From Mrakia gelida (lineage: Eukaryota; Basidiomycota; Tremellomycetes; Cystofilobasidiales; Mrakiaceae), in assembly GCA_024345305.1 (NCBI GenBank), contig BRON01000008.1, positions 806,001-870,000 of the forward strand: a stretch of 64,000 nt of DNA. Reading direction: 5' to 3'. Below, piece after piece: positions 37,017 to 47,152 of the stretch. The notes beneath the pieces were generated by a model that was not told where the DNA came from, ran no database searches, and worked only from the letters and a program-made list of their open reading frames with translations. Within the stretch, counting starts at the first letter, position 1. Every line of letters starts with the position of its first letter. The translations under genes were made by a program, and so were the position numbers.

Positions 37017-39699
37017 CTAGTGTCCTCCGTGAGCCCTCTTCCTGTTGACGACGAAGTTTCGAGCGGCGACGGCTGAATTCCAAAAGCAATCGAGAACGCG
37101 TCGAGGTCAGTTCATCGCTCGCGAGTCGAGAAGAAGAGGGAGAGCTGCGACGCACTGGCAGCAGCATCGACAGTGACGGTGACAGTAGCGGGTCCACAAG
37201 CTGACAGGCGAAGAAGGAAGAAGGAGGGGTGTCAGCGAAGAGATAACGCGTCTCGAAGCGAAGGAGGTTCGGACTGGACTCACTGGCATCTCCAGTCTCG
37301 ACAGCAGTGGGCTGAACGGTGACAGTGATAGTGGCGGGTCCACAGGTAGCGGAGTCGTCTAGAAAAGAAGAAGGAGAGGCAAGAGGCTCAGGTCGAGAAC
37401 GAACGCGAAGAGCTAGAGGTGCGATGAAAGAGGAAATGCACGAACCGACAACGCTGGTAGCAGCAGCATCAACAGCGGTGACAGCGGCATCGTCAGCGAC
37501 GTCGGTGGCGGTAGCGGTAGCGGCTACGAGGGAGAGGAGAAGGGAAGGGTCAGGTCCGAGCAACGTGGCGAGGAGATGGAACAGATCGAAAGGACTGACC
37601 GACGGCGGTCGTCTCGACAGCGGCAACATCAGTCGTTTGAGCGACTTCTGCAACACCAGTGACAGTGGCGGCGGCGTTGTCTGGAAATAATCAGGAGAAG
37701 GGAAGGGTCAGATGGGGATGAGGGAGCAAAGAGAGGAAGGGATAGAACTCACCCGCGACGGCGGTCGTCTCGACGGCATCGACGGAGTTGGTAACAGCAG
37801 CTGAGAACCACAAATCAGGAGCCGTCAGTCTTAAAAGACGAGGCAAGCACGAGGGACGGAAGAACCAGAGACGAACCGTCGGCGGTGGTCGTATCGACGA
37901 CTGCAAACGCGAAAAAACGTGAAACAGAGAACGAGTTAGCCTTTGCTCGAACCCTAGGACGTCTACGGCACTCACCAGCAGCGACAGTAGTAGCAGCAGG
38001 CGCATCGACTGTGACGGTGAGAGTGGCAGGTCCGCAGGTCTCCTCAGCGACGGCTGGAAAGAGGGAGGTTGATTCGAAGAGGACACGAGTTAGCTTTGCG
38101 TTCTGAAGGCTGGAAGAGAGAGAATGCGGGACTAGAAGACTCACCAGCAGCAGTCGTAGTAGCAGCAGGAGAAGCTACCGAGACGGTGAGGGTAGCAGGG
38201 CCACAAGTTTCCTCTGCGACAGCTGTGAACAAGCGAAGGTCGAACGCAAGCGAAACGAGTCAGTTTTGCTTTTTTTGAAGCATGAACTTGAGGAAGAGAC
38301 GACTTACCGGCAGTGGTAGTAGTATCAGCAGTAGAGGTGGCGGCAGCAAAGGTCTCAGCAACTGCGCGACGAAGGGACGAGAGAGAAGACGGTCAGCGAC
38401 GAGGAGCAGGACGCGACGCGATCGCGCGAGCTCGAAGACATCAACGAACCTGAGGTCTCGACGGCAGCGGCAACTGAGGTAGTCTCAGCAGCAGCGGACG
38501 TGGTGGTCTCGACAGCTGAATGATGAAAGGGCAGAAAGGGGAGAAGGTGAGCTGTGTGAAGACTCGACGCGTCTCGCAAGTCGAGAACGAAGCACGAACC
38601 TGAAGAGGTCTCAACAGCGGCAGCAACGGATGTAGTCTCAGCAGCGGTAGCGGCCGCGGTAGTGGTAGTCTCGGCAATGGCGGTGGTCATGACGGCAGCT
38701 GGAAGAGAAAAGGGAGGGAAGATTAGAAGAGGTCGAAGAAACGACGCGTTTCCAAGGCGAGGTCGGAAGACTCACCAGCTCCGCCAGCTGATGGAAGGAG
38801 GGGAAGAAGAGGCCGAAGTCAGTTTTCGACGTCGTTCGAGAGTATGAAAGCAGGCATCGACTCACCAGGGATGACGCCAACACAGCTGAAACGCGACGAA
38901 GGACAGGTGGGCGGATCAGCTTCGAGTTTTCGTTCGAAAACGAGTCCAGCTCGATTCCAGAGGGTCAATAACTCACTTTCCGAAGCCTACAGATATGTGA
39001 AGAGGAGTCCTGACTCAGAAGACGGCTAGCGAAGAGTGAACGAGCCGAACGAGCGATGCACCTGAAGTCGACGAGAGCTGAACGAGACACGCTCCTCCAG
39101 GTCCCTTGCAGGCGGTTCCAGCGGGGAGGGACAGCTTAACTACAAATTGCAAGGTCAACGAGTCAGGTTAAAGCCAAATAAACGATGGAGGAGAGGAAAA
39201 AGAGGAAGACTGACTGTCATCGGTTCCATCAGCGACGGCCTGGTTCGCGACTCCTCCAGAGACGATGGTGACCTTTCCCGCGAACGCTTTTCCGTCAGCG
39301 TTGACATCGAAAGTGGCAGACTTGATGGTACTTCTCAGACGAAGAGAAAAGAGGGAGGTCAGCGAGGAGGAGGGAAGGCGGAGGAGGGAGACGGACGCAC
39401 GTCGCTCCGTCGGTTCCTTGGTTGAACCATTTGGCGAGAGCGGTAAATCCACCTGAGGAAGGCAAGAGTCTCAGTCAGTGCTAGAGATGTCTTCAGAGGG
39501 TAAGGAGAGACGAACCAGAAGCGTCGGTAGTGACGGTCGAGCCAGCGAGAGCTTTCGAAACGTCGCAGGCTCCAGCAGAGGTCACATCGTTTTTGGTAGC
39601 AGCAGCATCGGAAGCGGCGTCGACGGTGAACTTGACGTGAGCTGAGACCTGAGTGGCAGCGACTCCGAGGACGAGAATGGTTTTGAGGGGGAAGAACAT
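37017..39699 (-). CDS. Secreted Ala/Thr/Val-rich protein with a modular repeat tail made of phase-1 exons
   Basis: Nineteen exons sum exactly to 1254 bases, giving 417 residues. The signal peptide is MFFPLKTILVLGVAATQVSA, and the mature chain starts HVKFTVDAASDAA. The N-terminal domain uses exons 39699-39516, 39452-39401, 39330-39215, 39139-39062, 38986-38977 (10 bases) and 38885-38866. It contains CDVSKALAGS, FDVNADGKAFAG, ACKGPGGACLVQLSS and NCVGVIPG. The tail is twelve consecutive exons, each flanked by phase-1 introns: 38787-38776, 38698-38600, 38515-38450, 38361-38308, 38222-38145, 38053-37976, 37900-37877, 37800-37753, 37680-37600, 37523-37446, 37358-37284 and 37200-37156. The last exon is 37072-37017 (ends NRKRAHGGH). 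Repeats are of two flavours: TCGPATLTVTVDAPAAT-like and Ala/Thr/Val/Asp-rich (ETTSVAAAVETS). There is no GPI-type hydrophobic end. The Thr-rich tail suggests O-mannosylation and a wall or extracellular location (inference). I do not recognise a named family. Confidence 0.85.
37156..38787 (-). repeat. Array of twelve symmetric (phase 1-1) repeat exons
   Basis: Exon lengths from 5' to 3' on the minus strand are 12, 99, 66, 54, 78, 78, 24, 48, 81, 78, 75 and 45 bases. All are multiples of three, and all are split after the first base of a codon. Four of them carry a C-G-P-A-T core followed by alternating Thr/Val. Confidence 0.9.
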
Positions 39700-40357
39700 C
39701 GTGGGGAGGGCAAGAGGGAAGGTGAAGGAGGGTGGTGTTTGAAGGAGTGTGTAAGGGTGTAAGGGCCGGCCTCTGGGACGTAGGAAGGAGACGAAAGAAG
39801 GTCAGAGCTGAGAGGGATGAAAAAGAGGAAAGGCAAAGAGACGTACAAGTGAAGAAGGAGGGAGAGCTTTTCCTGAAAGACGAAGGAGAGAGAAGGGAGA
39901 CGGAGGATCGAAGGGAGAGGGTGAGGTTGTTGGAGAGGAAAAGACCTCGTGTCGTCGCCGTTTTCTGTGTTCTTTTTCCGTCCGTGCCGGTCGAGGGGTA
40001 GATGTGCTTGACTACCGCCCAACCACGCGAACAAAGGGAGGGGAAGGGGAGGAGGGAGGAGTGGGCAAAGGAAGGGGGAAACAGGAGAAAACGAGGGCGG
40101 AGGCTCAGCCGAGGTCAACAAGGGGGTTTGATGGGGCGAGAGTTCGATCTCAGACTCTGCGAGGGTCAGACTGTGTATATCAGCTTTTCGAGATGCTGGT
40201 GGTTGGGTGGAGAACTGCGAAGAGTGCGCTGAAAACCCAAAAGAACGAAGAAGGACGTTCGGAGCGAGCTGATCGACGCTTCCTTCCCGACATCCATCTT
40301 CACCTCCCCTTCTTTGCTCCTTCCTTCCTTCTCCAACCCATCCAGCTTTTCGTCAAC
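39700..40357. promoter_or_regulatory. Divergent promoter region
   Basis: About 660 bases lie between the repeat-tail secreted protein (minus) and the first tandem unknown gene (plus). The region is purine-rich on the plus strand. No specific site is identified. Confidence 0.4.
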
Positions 40358-41517
40358 ATGCCCACGCCATCTGTCGGAGACCTCTACGCTCGCCAGCTGT
40401 TCTCTTTCCCCGTTCCCGTCATTCAGAAGCTCGTTCTTCACGCGACCGAACCTGAAGCCGTCCTCAAGGTCAGCTCCCTCCCCTCGCTTCCCTCCCTCCC
40501 GTCTCATCTGCCCTCGTCCCTCCTCTCCCTTCGTCAGCCAGTATACTGACTTCTTGACCTTTCGTCCTCGGTATACACAGGATCTTGATGGAGTCTTCGG
40601 GTCTACCAACCTTCACTTCGACACTCCTCTGATCGTTCTCGTCCTCCTCCTCGTCCGCCACCGTCTCCCAACCTCCCCCACTCCCGCTCTCGACTTCGCA
40701 TGGGAGACAAGAGGATCCGAAGCTACCTTCTCGGACATGGAGATCTACTGGGACAAGGAGAAGAAGGCTGGAGGTGCTCTCATCATCAAGAGGGAGCACG
40801 TTGAAGGAAGCGTTCCTTCGGCGGCGGGAGCTGCCGGATTGGGTCCCTCGCCTTTGCCTATACGGTCAGTCCATCAGTTCTCATCTCTCTTCCTCCTGCT
40901 GCTGGTGGAAGATATAGATGTATATCTGCGACGCTGTCAAGAGCTAGAGCTGAAACCATCCCTCTGTGCGAAACTACGACAGAATCCACGCCGACCTCCC
41001 TCCGACAAGCACGAGCGACCTCCCTCACCGCGAACCCCCCACTCCCGACTCTCCTTCCTCAGCTTCCTTCTCAGCCACCCAAGTCGACGTTCGAAGAGTC
41101 GAAGCTCCAGACGATGCAGATATGTCCATGTGAGTTTTTTCCTCCCCTCTCCCTCCTCCCAGCACCTCTCGCCCTCCCTCGGGTCAGCTCAGCCCAGCTC
41201 TTCCTTCCTCCCACTGATCACCTCTCCTCCCCTCCTCTGCCTCTCCTTCCCTTTCCCTCCTCTTCCTACACCCTCTTCCCCGCCATATCAGCCGAGCCTC
41301 CTTCCGCTCCCAATCCGAACCTCCTCGACCCAACCCTCCTCAACGCAAAACCTCCCTCTCCACAGCTCTCTCCAACGGCCCTCCTCCTCCCTCCAGGAAA
41401 CCCAGGAAGTTCTCCGGCGTTGGAGAGGCACCGGAGGATGCGTTCAAGGTTGCGATGAAGAAGAGGATGGATGAGAGTAGGGAGGCGGCGGAGAGGAGGG
41501 TGTTTGTTCAGCTTTGA
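40358..41517 (+). CDS. Unknown protein, first of a tandem related pair
   Basis: Exons 40358-40468, 40581-40864, 40983-41129 and 41292-41517 sum to 768 bases, giving 255 residues. It starts MPTPSVGDLYARQLFSFPVP. Exon 2 reads DLDGVFGSTNLHFDTPLIVL followed by VLLLVRHRLPTSPTPALDFAW. The gene at 42095 has the same opening (DLY..), a first intron at the same place and phase, and a matching second exon (LLSLVRARFPNEPTPVLDKVW). The C-terminal half is different: Pro/Ser/Arg-rich, probably disordered, ending in a charged helix EDAFKVAMKKRMDESREAAE. No known domain is recognised. The shared N-terminal module of about 75 residues may be a small helical domain (inference). Confidence 0.8.
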
Positions 41518-42094
41518 CGGAGGGAGGGGGAAGGGAGATGGAGGAAGCTGAGGGAGTGAGCTTGCATCGAGTTGAGTTTAAAGGGAGGGAGGAAGAGCGG
41601 GTGGTGGGTTCGGTTTCTTGTGTCTGTTGTAGTTCTTGGAGAGGATCGCTTGGTTATTGGATGTGAGTCTTGGTTTATCTGTAGCTGTTTCGAGGCAGAG
41701 AGAGGAGACGAAAGAGAGCCTGACGTGGAGAGACGGCCGAGTCGGACGTCGAGCTTGTGAGTTCGCCATTCTTCCTTCTCTCTCGACTGCCCGAATGGGA
41801 CGCAAGATAAGCGCGATGCTGATCGATCTCTGTTCTTCCATATCTCTTCTCAGGCTCTTTGAAAAGTTCAGCGAAAAGCAGTCGCGTCGCCGTTTCAACC
41901 TCAAACGCGTCGCCTCCTGTTCGGTCCAACCCTTCGCCTTCCCGTCGGTCGGATCAGAAATTGAGCTAAGGGAGGAGAGAAGGTGAGAAGGTCTTCCAAC
42001 TCCGCTCTTTCTTCCCTGTCAAGTCGAATCGCTCCCCAACGATCTCGTTCACCTCGAACCATCACTTCCTCCCCTCTCCCTCCTCTTCCACAGG
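41518..42094. other. Intergenic and probable 5' leader with intron
   Basis: About 580 bases. A GTGAGAAGGT donor near 41985 and the CCACAG acceptor immediately before the next ATG support a 5' UTR intron of the downstream gene. The upstream frame is open into the ATG but shows no protein-like conservation with the tandem partner, so I leave it non-coding. Confidence 0.5.
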
Positions 42095-43006
42095 ATGCCT
42101 CCCACCCAAGCGGACCTCTACGGTTACTCCCTCGCTCAATTCAGTGCTGAACGTCTCTCTCGCCTTCTCCTCGCGACTACGCCCAACATCTGCGAGGTCA
42201 GCAGCTCCGCTTCTTCTCTCTCGTCCTTTTCACTCAAATCGACTCTCATCTCACTGACCTCTCCCCCTCCCTTCCTCCCCTCCTTTTCGGTTCTTGATCT
42301 TCAACAGAGCTTGGAACGAATCTTCCCCGCTGGAACCTACTTCGGGAACCACCCCCAGCTCCCTCTCCTCCTGAGCCTCGTGCGAGCGAGGTTCCCCAAC
42401 GAGCCGACTCCTGTCCTAGATAAGGTATGGTTGAAGGATGGGATCGACGCCGACGTTGCACCCAGGATGGTGGAGTACTTCCAAGCTGAGAGGAGGAAGG
42501 AGTTGGAGATGTTGGAGCAGAGGGAAGGAGAGGCGAGGGAGGACGATGGGAAGATCGAGCTGTGAGTTTCTTCACTTCCTTTTGTCCCTCTTCCGTCTCG
42601 TTCAACTAGTTGAAGCTCATTCCCTTCGTTGCCTTCGTCTTCGTCGTTTTCCAGCCTTCGAGTCGTGCGAGAACTCTCCTCGCTCATCGAAGGGTTGGAC
42701 GCGATTCCAGTCAAGGAAGCGTGCGTCCCGACTACCTCTCCTTCCGTCCTCCTTTGACTCGCTATCCGAGCACCGCGACTGACTCCCGCACCGCCTCTTC
42801 GTCTTCTCTTCCCCAGTTCAAGGATGTTGCTTGTCCTTTCGATCCTTCAGCAACTGGTCGACGCGCTCGCACTCCCGACTCACTCTTCGAGCTCGGTTGT
42901 TCCGTTGGACGTCAGGTCGAACTGGAGTGATTGCTCCATCGAGGTTGAGGAGGCACTCTCGAAGCTTGTTGGAGGAGGGGAGGATGGTGGGCGAAGGGAG
43001 GAGTAG
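42095..43006 (+). CDS. Unknown protein, second of a tandem related pair
   Basis: Exons 42095-42196, 42308-42561, 42655-42720 and 42817-43006 sum to 612 bases, giving 203 residues. It starts MPPTQADLYGYSLAQFSAER. Exon 2 begins SLERIFPAGTYFGNHPQLPL and contains LLSLVRARFPNEPTPVLDKVW, which aligns with the gene at 40358-41517; the first intron is phase 0 at the same position in both. The middle is Glu/Arg-rich (FQAERRKELEMLEQREGEA). The C-terminal part is LLRVVRELSSLIEGL and MLLVLSILQQLVDALAL, then a Ser/Val stretch and an acidic end. Function is not recognised. Tandem location and shared exon structure indicate local duplication followed by divergence of the C-termini. Confidence 0.8.
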
Positions 43007-43488
43007 GGCGAGAGAGGGAGGGAGGGTCGACGGCGGCGACTGGAACACTTCCGTTTTCTTCTGGTTCTTTTCCCTTGATTCGACGAAACTTTTCTGTTAA
43101 AACGAGCACGCTCGAGGAGAGCCAGTTCGAGTCGAAGCCGGGTGGAAGATACTCTGAGACGGGCGGAGAAGTGAGAGCTTGGTCGAGAGCTCATTGACGA
43201 TCGGCGACGCGTTGTTTTCTTTTGGCTCCTTCTCTACGAGGTCTCTTATAGGAGCGGACTCCACGCTCAGTCGAAAAACCTTCAGCGTTGTTTCCCACGT
43301 GAACAAGGCGTGAAATCACTCGCGGTCTCGCGTCGTGCGAAAAAGTTCGCTAATGAGCTCGGCTCGTTCGCCATCGAAGGCGACTTCAAACGTCAGCAGC
43401 CCTGCCCTTCCCTTTTCAGCTCTCCTCCCCATTCTTTCCTTTCTTCCTTCAACCCCAACTTTCACTCCAACAACCTCAAACCAGAACC
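43007..43488. other. Intergenic
   Basis: About 480 bases between plus-strand genes. I see no gene; it presumably holds a terminator of one gene and the promoter of the next. Confidence 0.4.
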
Positions 43489-44508
43489 ATGCTCGTCTCT
43501 CATCCTTCAAACTCGCTTCTTTCCTCGACGTCGAGGAAGAACAACACCGTTTCGGCGACCTCACCCCTCCTCCTCGTCGAAGCTCAACAACCGACTCCTC
43601 CTCCCTCCTCCTCCTCCTCAGCTCCCAACCCTTCGCCCAACCCCCCCAATGACCCTCACGACTTCCCCTCCCTCACAACTCTCCCCTCCGAACCAATCCT
43701 CTACATCCCCATCCTCTCAGGACTTCCTACGAAAAACGCTCTTGACTCTTCTTCGAGCTCGAGCTCGGCCGTCCTCCCTCGTGGTTCAGTCGATCCCGCT
43801 TCGCTGAGTCTTCACAAAGCTCTTCACGGCTTCAAACCCCTGGACGACAACTACGCTGAGACGTCGTACGAGGGAGCTTTCAACTGGGAGGATTTGAGAT
43901 TGGACAGGGAGCTCGAGAGGGAGTGGTACTGGTGAGCTCGCATCGACTCTCGACGATCGGTCTCGTTGGGAAGTCGCGTTCTGACTTTCGTTCTCTTGTT
44001 CTTCACAGCGTCGTCTTCCGGTCGAAGAGGAACAAGAAGTCGAGGGAGAACGATCAGAAGCTCTATGAGGCGGACGCTAAAGCTCACAGGGAGGCTATCA
44101 CAGCTGGAGGAGTGAGTCAGCAGTACGATTTGTTCGGTCGCGTCGCTTCATTCGAAGCTGACCGTAGTTCGTTTACGTTTTCTCTCATCAAAGCTGCTCA
44201 TGTACTGGTACGGAGTCCCTTCACCGACGACTGGTGAGTCTTCACTCTTCGACCCTCATGTCTTCCGTGCGAGCTCAACCTGACGCGTCGTCTTCGCTTT
44301 CACAGGGACAAACCTGGCGACCTGCATCTGGCAAAGCAGAACGGCAGCCCGAGCTGCTATCGGAGGACCCGAGCACATCAAAGCCATGCGACTCGCCGCT
44401 GTTAGCTACGACTTCTATCGTCTCGAGCGTTACGTTCTGAGGAAGCTGAAGGGACAGGAGGGTGTGACGGTCGAGGAGTACGTTGATGGGACGGAGGTGG
44501 GTTGGTGA
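43489..44508 (+). CDS. UPF0643-family protein
   Basis: Exons 43489-43931, 44009-44111, 44194-44233 and 44306-44508 sum to 789 bases, giving 262 residues. The N-terminal third is Ser/Pro-rich and likely disordered. The conserved part reads SEPILYIPILSGLPTKNALD, GFKPLDDNYAETSYEGAFNW, EWYCVVFRSKRNKKS, LYEADAKAHREAITAGGLLM, YWYGVPSPTTGTNLATCIWQ, SRTAARAAIGGPEHIKAMRL and YDFYRLERYVLRK. The combination of a V-F-R-S-K-R block, YWYG, NLATCIW and Y-x-x-x-R-L-E-R-Y matches my memory of the fungal UPF0643 family, whose biochemical role is not established. A 40-base third exon carries the YWYG motif. Confidence 0.75.
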
Positions 44509-44735
44509 ACGTTGTCTTTTGCTTCCCTTTTGTAGACTGCTTTGCTTGTTGATTATTTTATAGATGGTTACTACCTACCTACCAGTGACTCACTCGGCTC
44601 CCTTGTTCGTTTCAGCTCCTTGCTTTGATTTCAAGTTGAGCTTGAGCCGCTTCCTCCCCCCTCCCCCTTTGATTGTTTTGGAATCTTCAAACTTCACCTT
44701 CCCTCCCAACCACCACACTCCCTCGTTGTTCCAAG

Positions 44736-45653
44736 ATGCTCCTTCCTACTCTCCTCCCTTCCCTCCTCCTCCTCCCCTACTTCCTCGTCGCTTCGGCGGC
44801 GAAACACGACTCCCTTCGACCTCTTCATCAACGAGCTGGACTCGTCTCGTCCTCGTCTTCCTCCCTCCCTCGCCTCGTCGCACGACAAGACGAGGAGTCG
44901 ACCTGCCCAGACTGCCTCTCCGTCACCGATATCGGAGAGGTCTGCCTTGCTGCTCTCCCTGCTGGATCGACCGACACTGAAGCTGATGGTCTTCCTCCTC
45001 GAAGTGAGTTCCAGTTGGTCACCGAGAGGGTCGAGGAGGGGAGGGAGGGGAAAGAAGGGGTAGAACTTCTCTCCTGACTTTCGCGTTTCGCTCTCATCTT
45101 TTCCACAGACGACTGCTTCTGCTCTCAAAAGCTCTTCGACCTCTCGTTGACCTGTGGAGCCTGCATCAAAGCTGATGGATCTGACGAGGCCAGCACTGCT
45201 AGCACGACGTACCTTCAAGGGTTCGACGGTGAGCCCTCTCTCTCTTGCTCTCTTTTTCGCCTTCACGACCGGAGACTAGACTGATACTTTCTTCCTTCTA
45301 CAGACTTCCGAGCCGCATGCATCTCCTCCGGATTCGCTATCACCCCCAGCACTGAGGAGACCGAGGTCGTCGCGTCAACAACGTCGTCGGCCATCGACGA
45401 CTCTTCCTCTGTCACCTCCGCCGCCCCAGAGGAACCTACCACAGCTGCAGGAACCACCGCCGCTCCTACTACTACTGCTCCCTCTGCGGTCACCACTCAC
45501 AAAACCTCAGCCACTTCCAAAGCGTCTCAAGCTTCCGCGTCGAAGAGCCCCGTCGCATCGACAACTGCAAGCACCGGAGGAGCTCAGGGACGAGCTATGG
45601 TCCACGTAGGGTTGGTTGGAGCTGTTGGATTGGTTGCTTTGGTTGCTCTTTGA
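44736..45653 (+). CDS. Cysteine-containing secreted protein, probably GPI-anchored (tandem copy A)
   Basis: It starts at 44736 with a signal peptide (MLLPTLLPSLLLLPYFLVASA). The mature region has CPDCLSVTDIGEVCLAALPA, then exon 2 NDCFCSQKLFDLSLTCGAC, then exon 3 DFRAACISSGFAITPSTEE. About eight cysteines lie within some 120 residues. A long Thr/Ser/Ala-rich stalk follows, and the chain ends in a hydrophobic segment (VHVGLVGAVGLVALVAL, stop 45651-45653) typical of a GPI-anchor signal. The next gene at 45958 has the same three-exon layout and matching C-F-C-S-Q and F-R-x-x-C-x-S-S-G-F-A motifs. The spacing is not a clear CFEM match. A role at the cell surface is inferred. Confidence 0.8.
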
Positions 45654-45957
45654 GCGCAGACTAGAACTATGGTAGAGTTTGAAGGTTGAGCTTTCGAAGA
45701 GAAAATAAAAAGAGCACGCGTCGCAGAACGAGCCCGTCAATCGCTCAGCCAATCCCAACTTCCGTCTGCCTCCTCAGAAGCACTCGCAAAACCGAGGAGA
45801 CAGGAAACGTAAGTTCCCTTCCTTTTCAGGAAAATCTTCTCACCGCCAAGCAAAACAGTCGCGTCCTCTTCCTGAACGCCACCAGGGGAACGACTCGCAT
45901 GGGTTCGCTCTCTTCCCATCCTCCCCTCCCTTCCCTCCAACCACGAGTCACCCAACC
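45654..45957. other. Intergenic between tandem copies A and B
   Basis: About 300 bases; 3' flank of copy A and promoter/leader of copy B. No other feature is seen. Confidence 0.4.
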
Positions 45958-47012
45958 ATGCTCTCATCAACCCTTCTCCCCCTCCTCTCCCTCCTCCCCC
46001 TCACCTCAGCCTCCCGAACTCCCAAAACACTCCCTCACAAACTCGTCTCCCGTCAGGACAGTTCGGTCGTTCCCTCAGGCTGCATCCCCTTCTACACCCT
46101 CGTCGACAGCTGCACCTCTGCTCTCTCGGATGAACAGCTCGCGGGGTTGGTGGATCAGGAGGAGCCGCCTGCTGGTGAGTGGGCCAAATGTTCACTCTCT
46201 TGGATGTTCTGCGAAGGAGGGGCAGGGAGAGATGAGGGGCGAGCAAAGGAAGGGAAAACCGAGCTCGAGCTCGCACTTCGTTTGGTGACACCCCCTTCCC
46301 TCTCCTTTCTTTTCGTCGCCAGACTCCTGCTTCTGCTCCCAACTCTTCTTCGACTCCGCCTCCTCATGCGCTTCAGCTCTACCCGATCCAACCTCAAGCT
46401 CTCAATCCATCGATCCAGTGATGTTTCTTGAGCAGATGAATCGTTCGTTTTCCTCCTCTCTCCCCTCCCGTCTTCCCTCCGAACCCCTCCTCTCTTCCCC
46501 CCCTTCTCTCTCCCCTTTCGTCCTCCTTCCCACTAAATCCCCCCCCTCTCTCTCTCTTTCCCCGCTGCTTCGTTTTTGTCTTTCTCGCAGAATTCCGCTC
46601 AACCTGCCTCTCCTCAGGCTTCGCTCTCTCCCCCTCCTCCCCCTCAACAGGCCTCATCCCCATCCCAACCGTCACCACCTTCCTCGACGACGGGATCGAC
46701 GACGCGTCCAGTACTTCGTCGGGGGATCCGGTTTATTCGATCCAGACGCAGATGCCTTCCGGAACGGGGGCAGGAACGACGAACACGATTGTTACGAGGA
46801 CGACGAGCGAGGCGAGTTTGGCTGGGGGCAGTTCGACGCGCTTGAGTGCGAGTAGCTCGAGGGTCAGTGGGAGCGGGAGTGGGTCTGAGTCGGCGAGCGC
46901 GAGCGCTACTGGGGGAGGAGGGGGGTCTACGGGAGGGGGTGGGAGGAAGGTTGGTGGTGCAGGAGGGGCTGGGCTGGCGTTAGTTGGACTCGTTTCGTTG
47001 CTGGTTCTTTGA
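45958..47012 (+). CDS. Cysteine-containing secreted protein, probably GPI-anchored (tandem copy B)
   Basis: The ATG at 45958 gives a signal peptide (MLSSTLLPLLSLLPLTSAS). The first exon has GCIPFYTLVDSCTSALSDEQ. Exon 2 reads DSCFCSQLFFDSASSCASAL, joined by a GTTCGTTTTC-type intron to an exon beginning QFRSTCLSSGFALSPSSPST. The tail is Thr/Ser/Gly-rich (SGSGSGSESASASATGGGGG) and ends in a hydrophobic stretch (GAGLALVGLVSLLVL), so a GPI anchor is likely. Exon order and cysteine motifs match copy A at 44736-45653. Copy B has fewer cysteines in the first exon and a Gly-rich stalk. It is convergent, about 140 bases away, with the cyclin gene. Function is unknown beyond a probable wall location. 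Confidence 0.78.
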
Positions 47013-47152
47013 TCGCTATCTTTTCGACCTTCGACCGCTTTGCAATCCACTCAGAGAGTCTCTAGAGCTACTTTTTCGGACCGTCTCTCCCGGGAAAGAA
47101 GAGTCGAGAGCGAGGCAAAGAAACCCATCATCGTCGTCGCCTCGTTTCTACC

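Noticed and set aside
37156..38787. CRISPR-like or tandem DNA repeat
   Set aside because: The periodic units are coding exons of unequal length separated by normal introns, not identical direct repeats with spacers.
39062..39699. Naming the repeat-tail secreted protein as an Egh16/Gas1-like appressorial factor
   Set aside because: It shares a His after the signal peptide and a few cysteines, but the conserved blocks of that family are not visible.
41636..41986. In-frame N-terminal extension of the gene at 42095
   Set aside because: The splice would keep frame, but the tandem partner begins at the equivalent of MPPTQADLY, and the upstream sequence is not protein-like. I treat it as leader.
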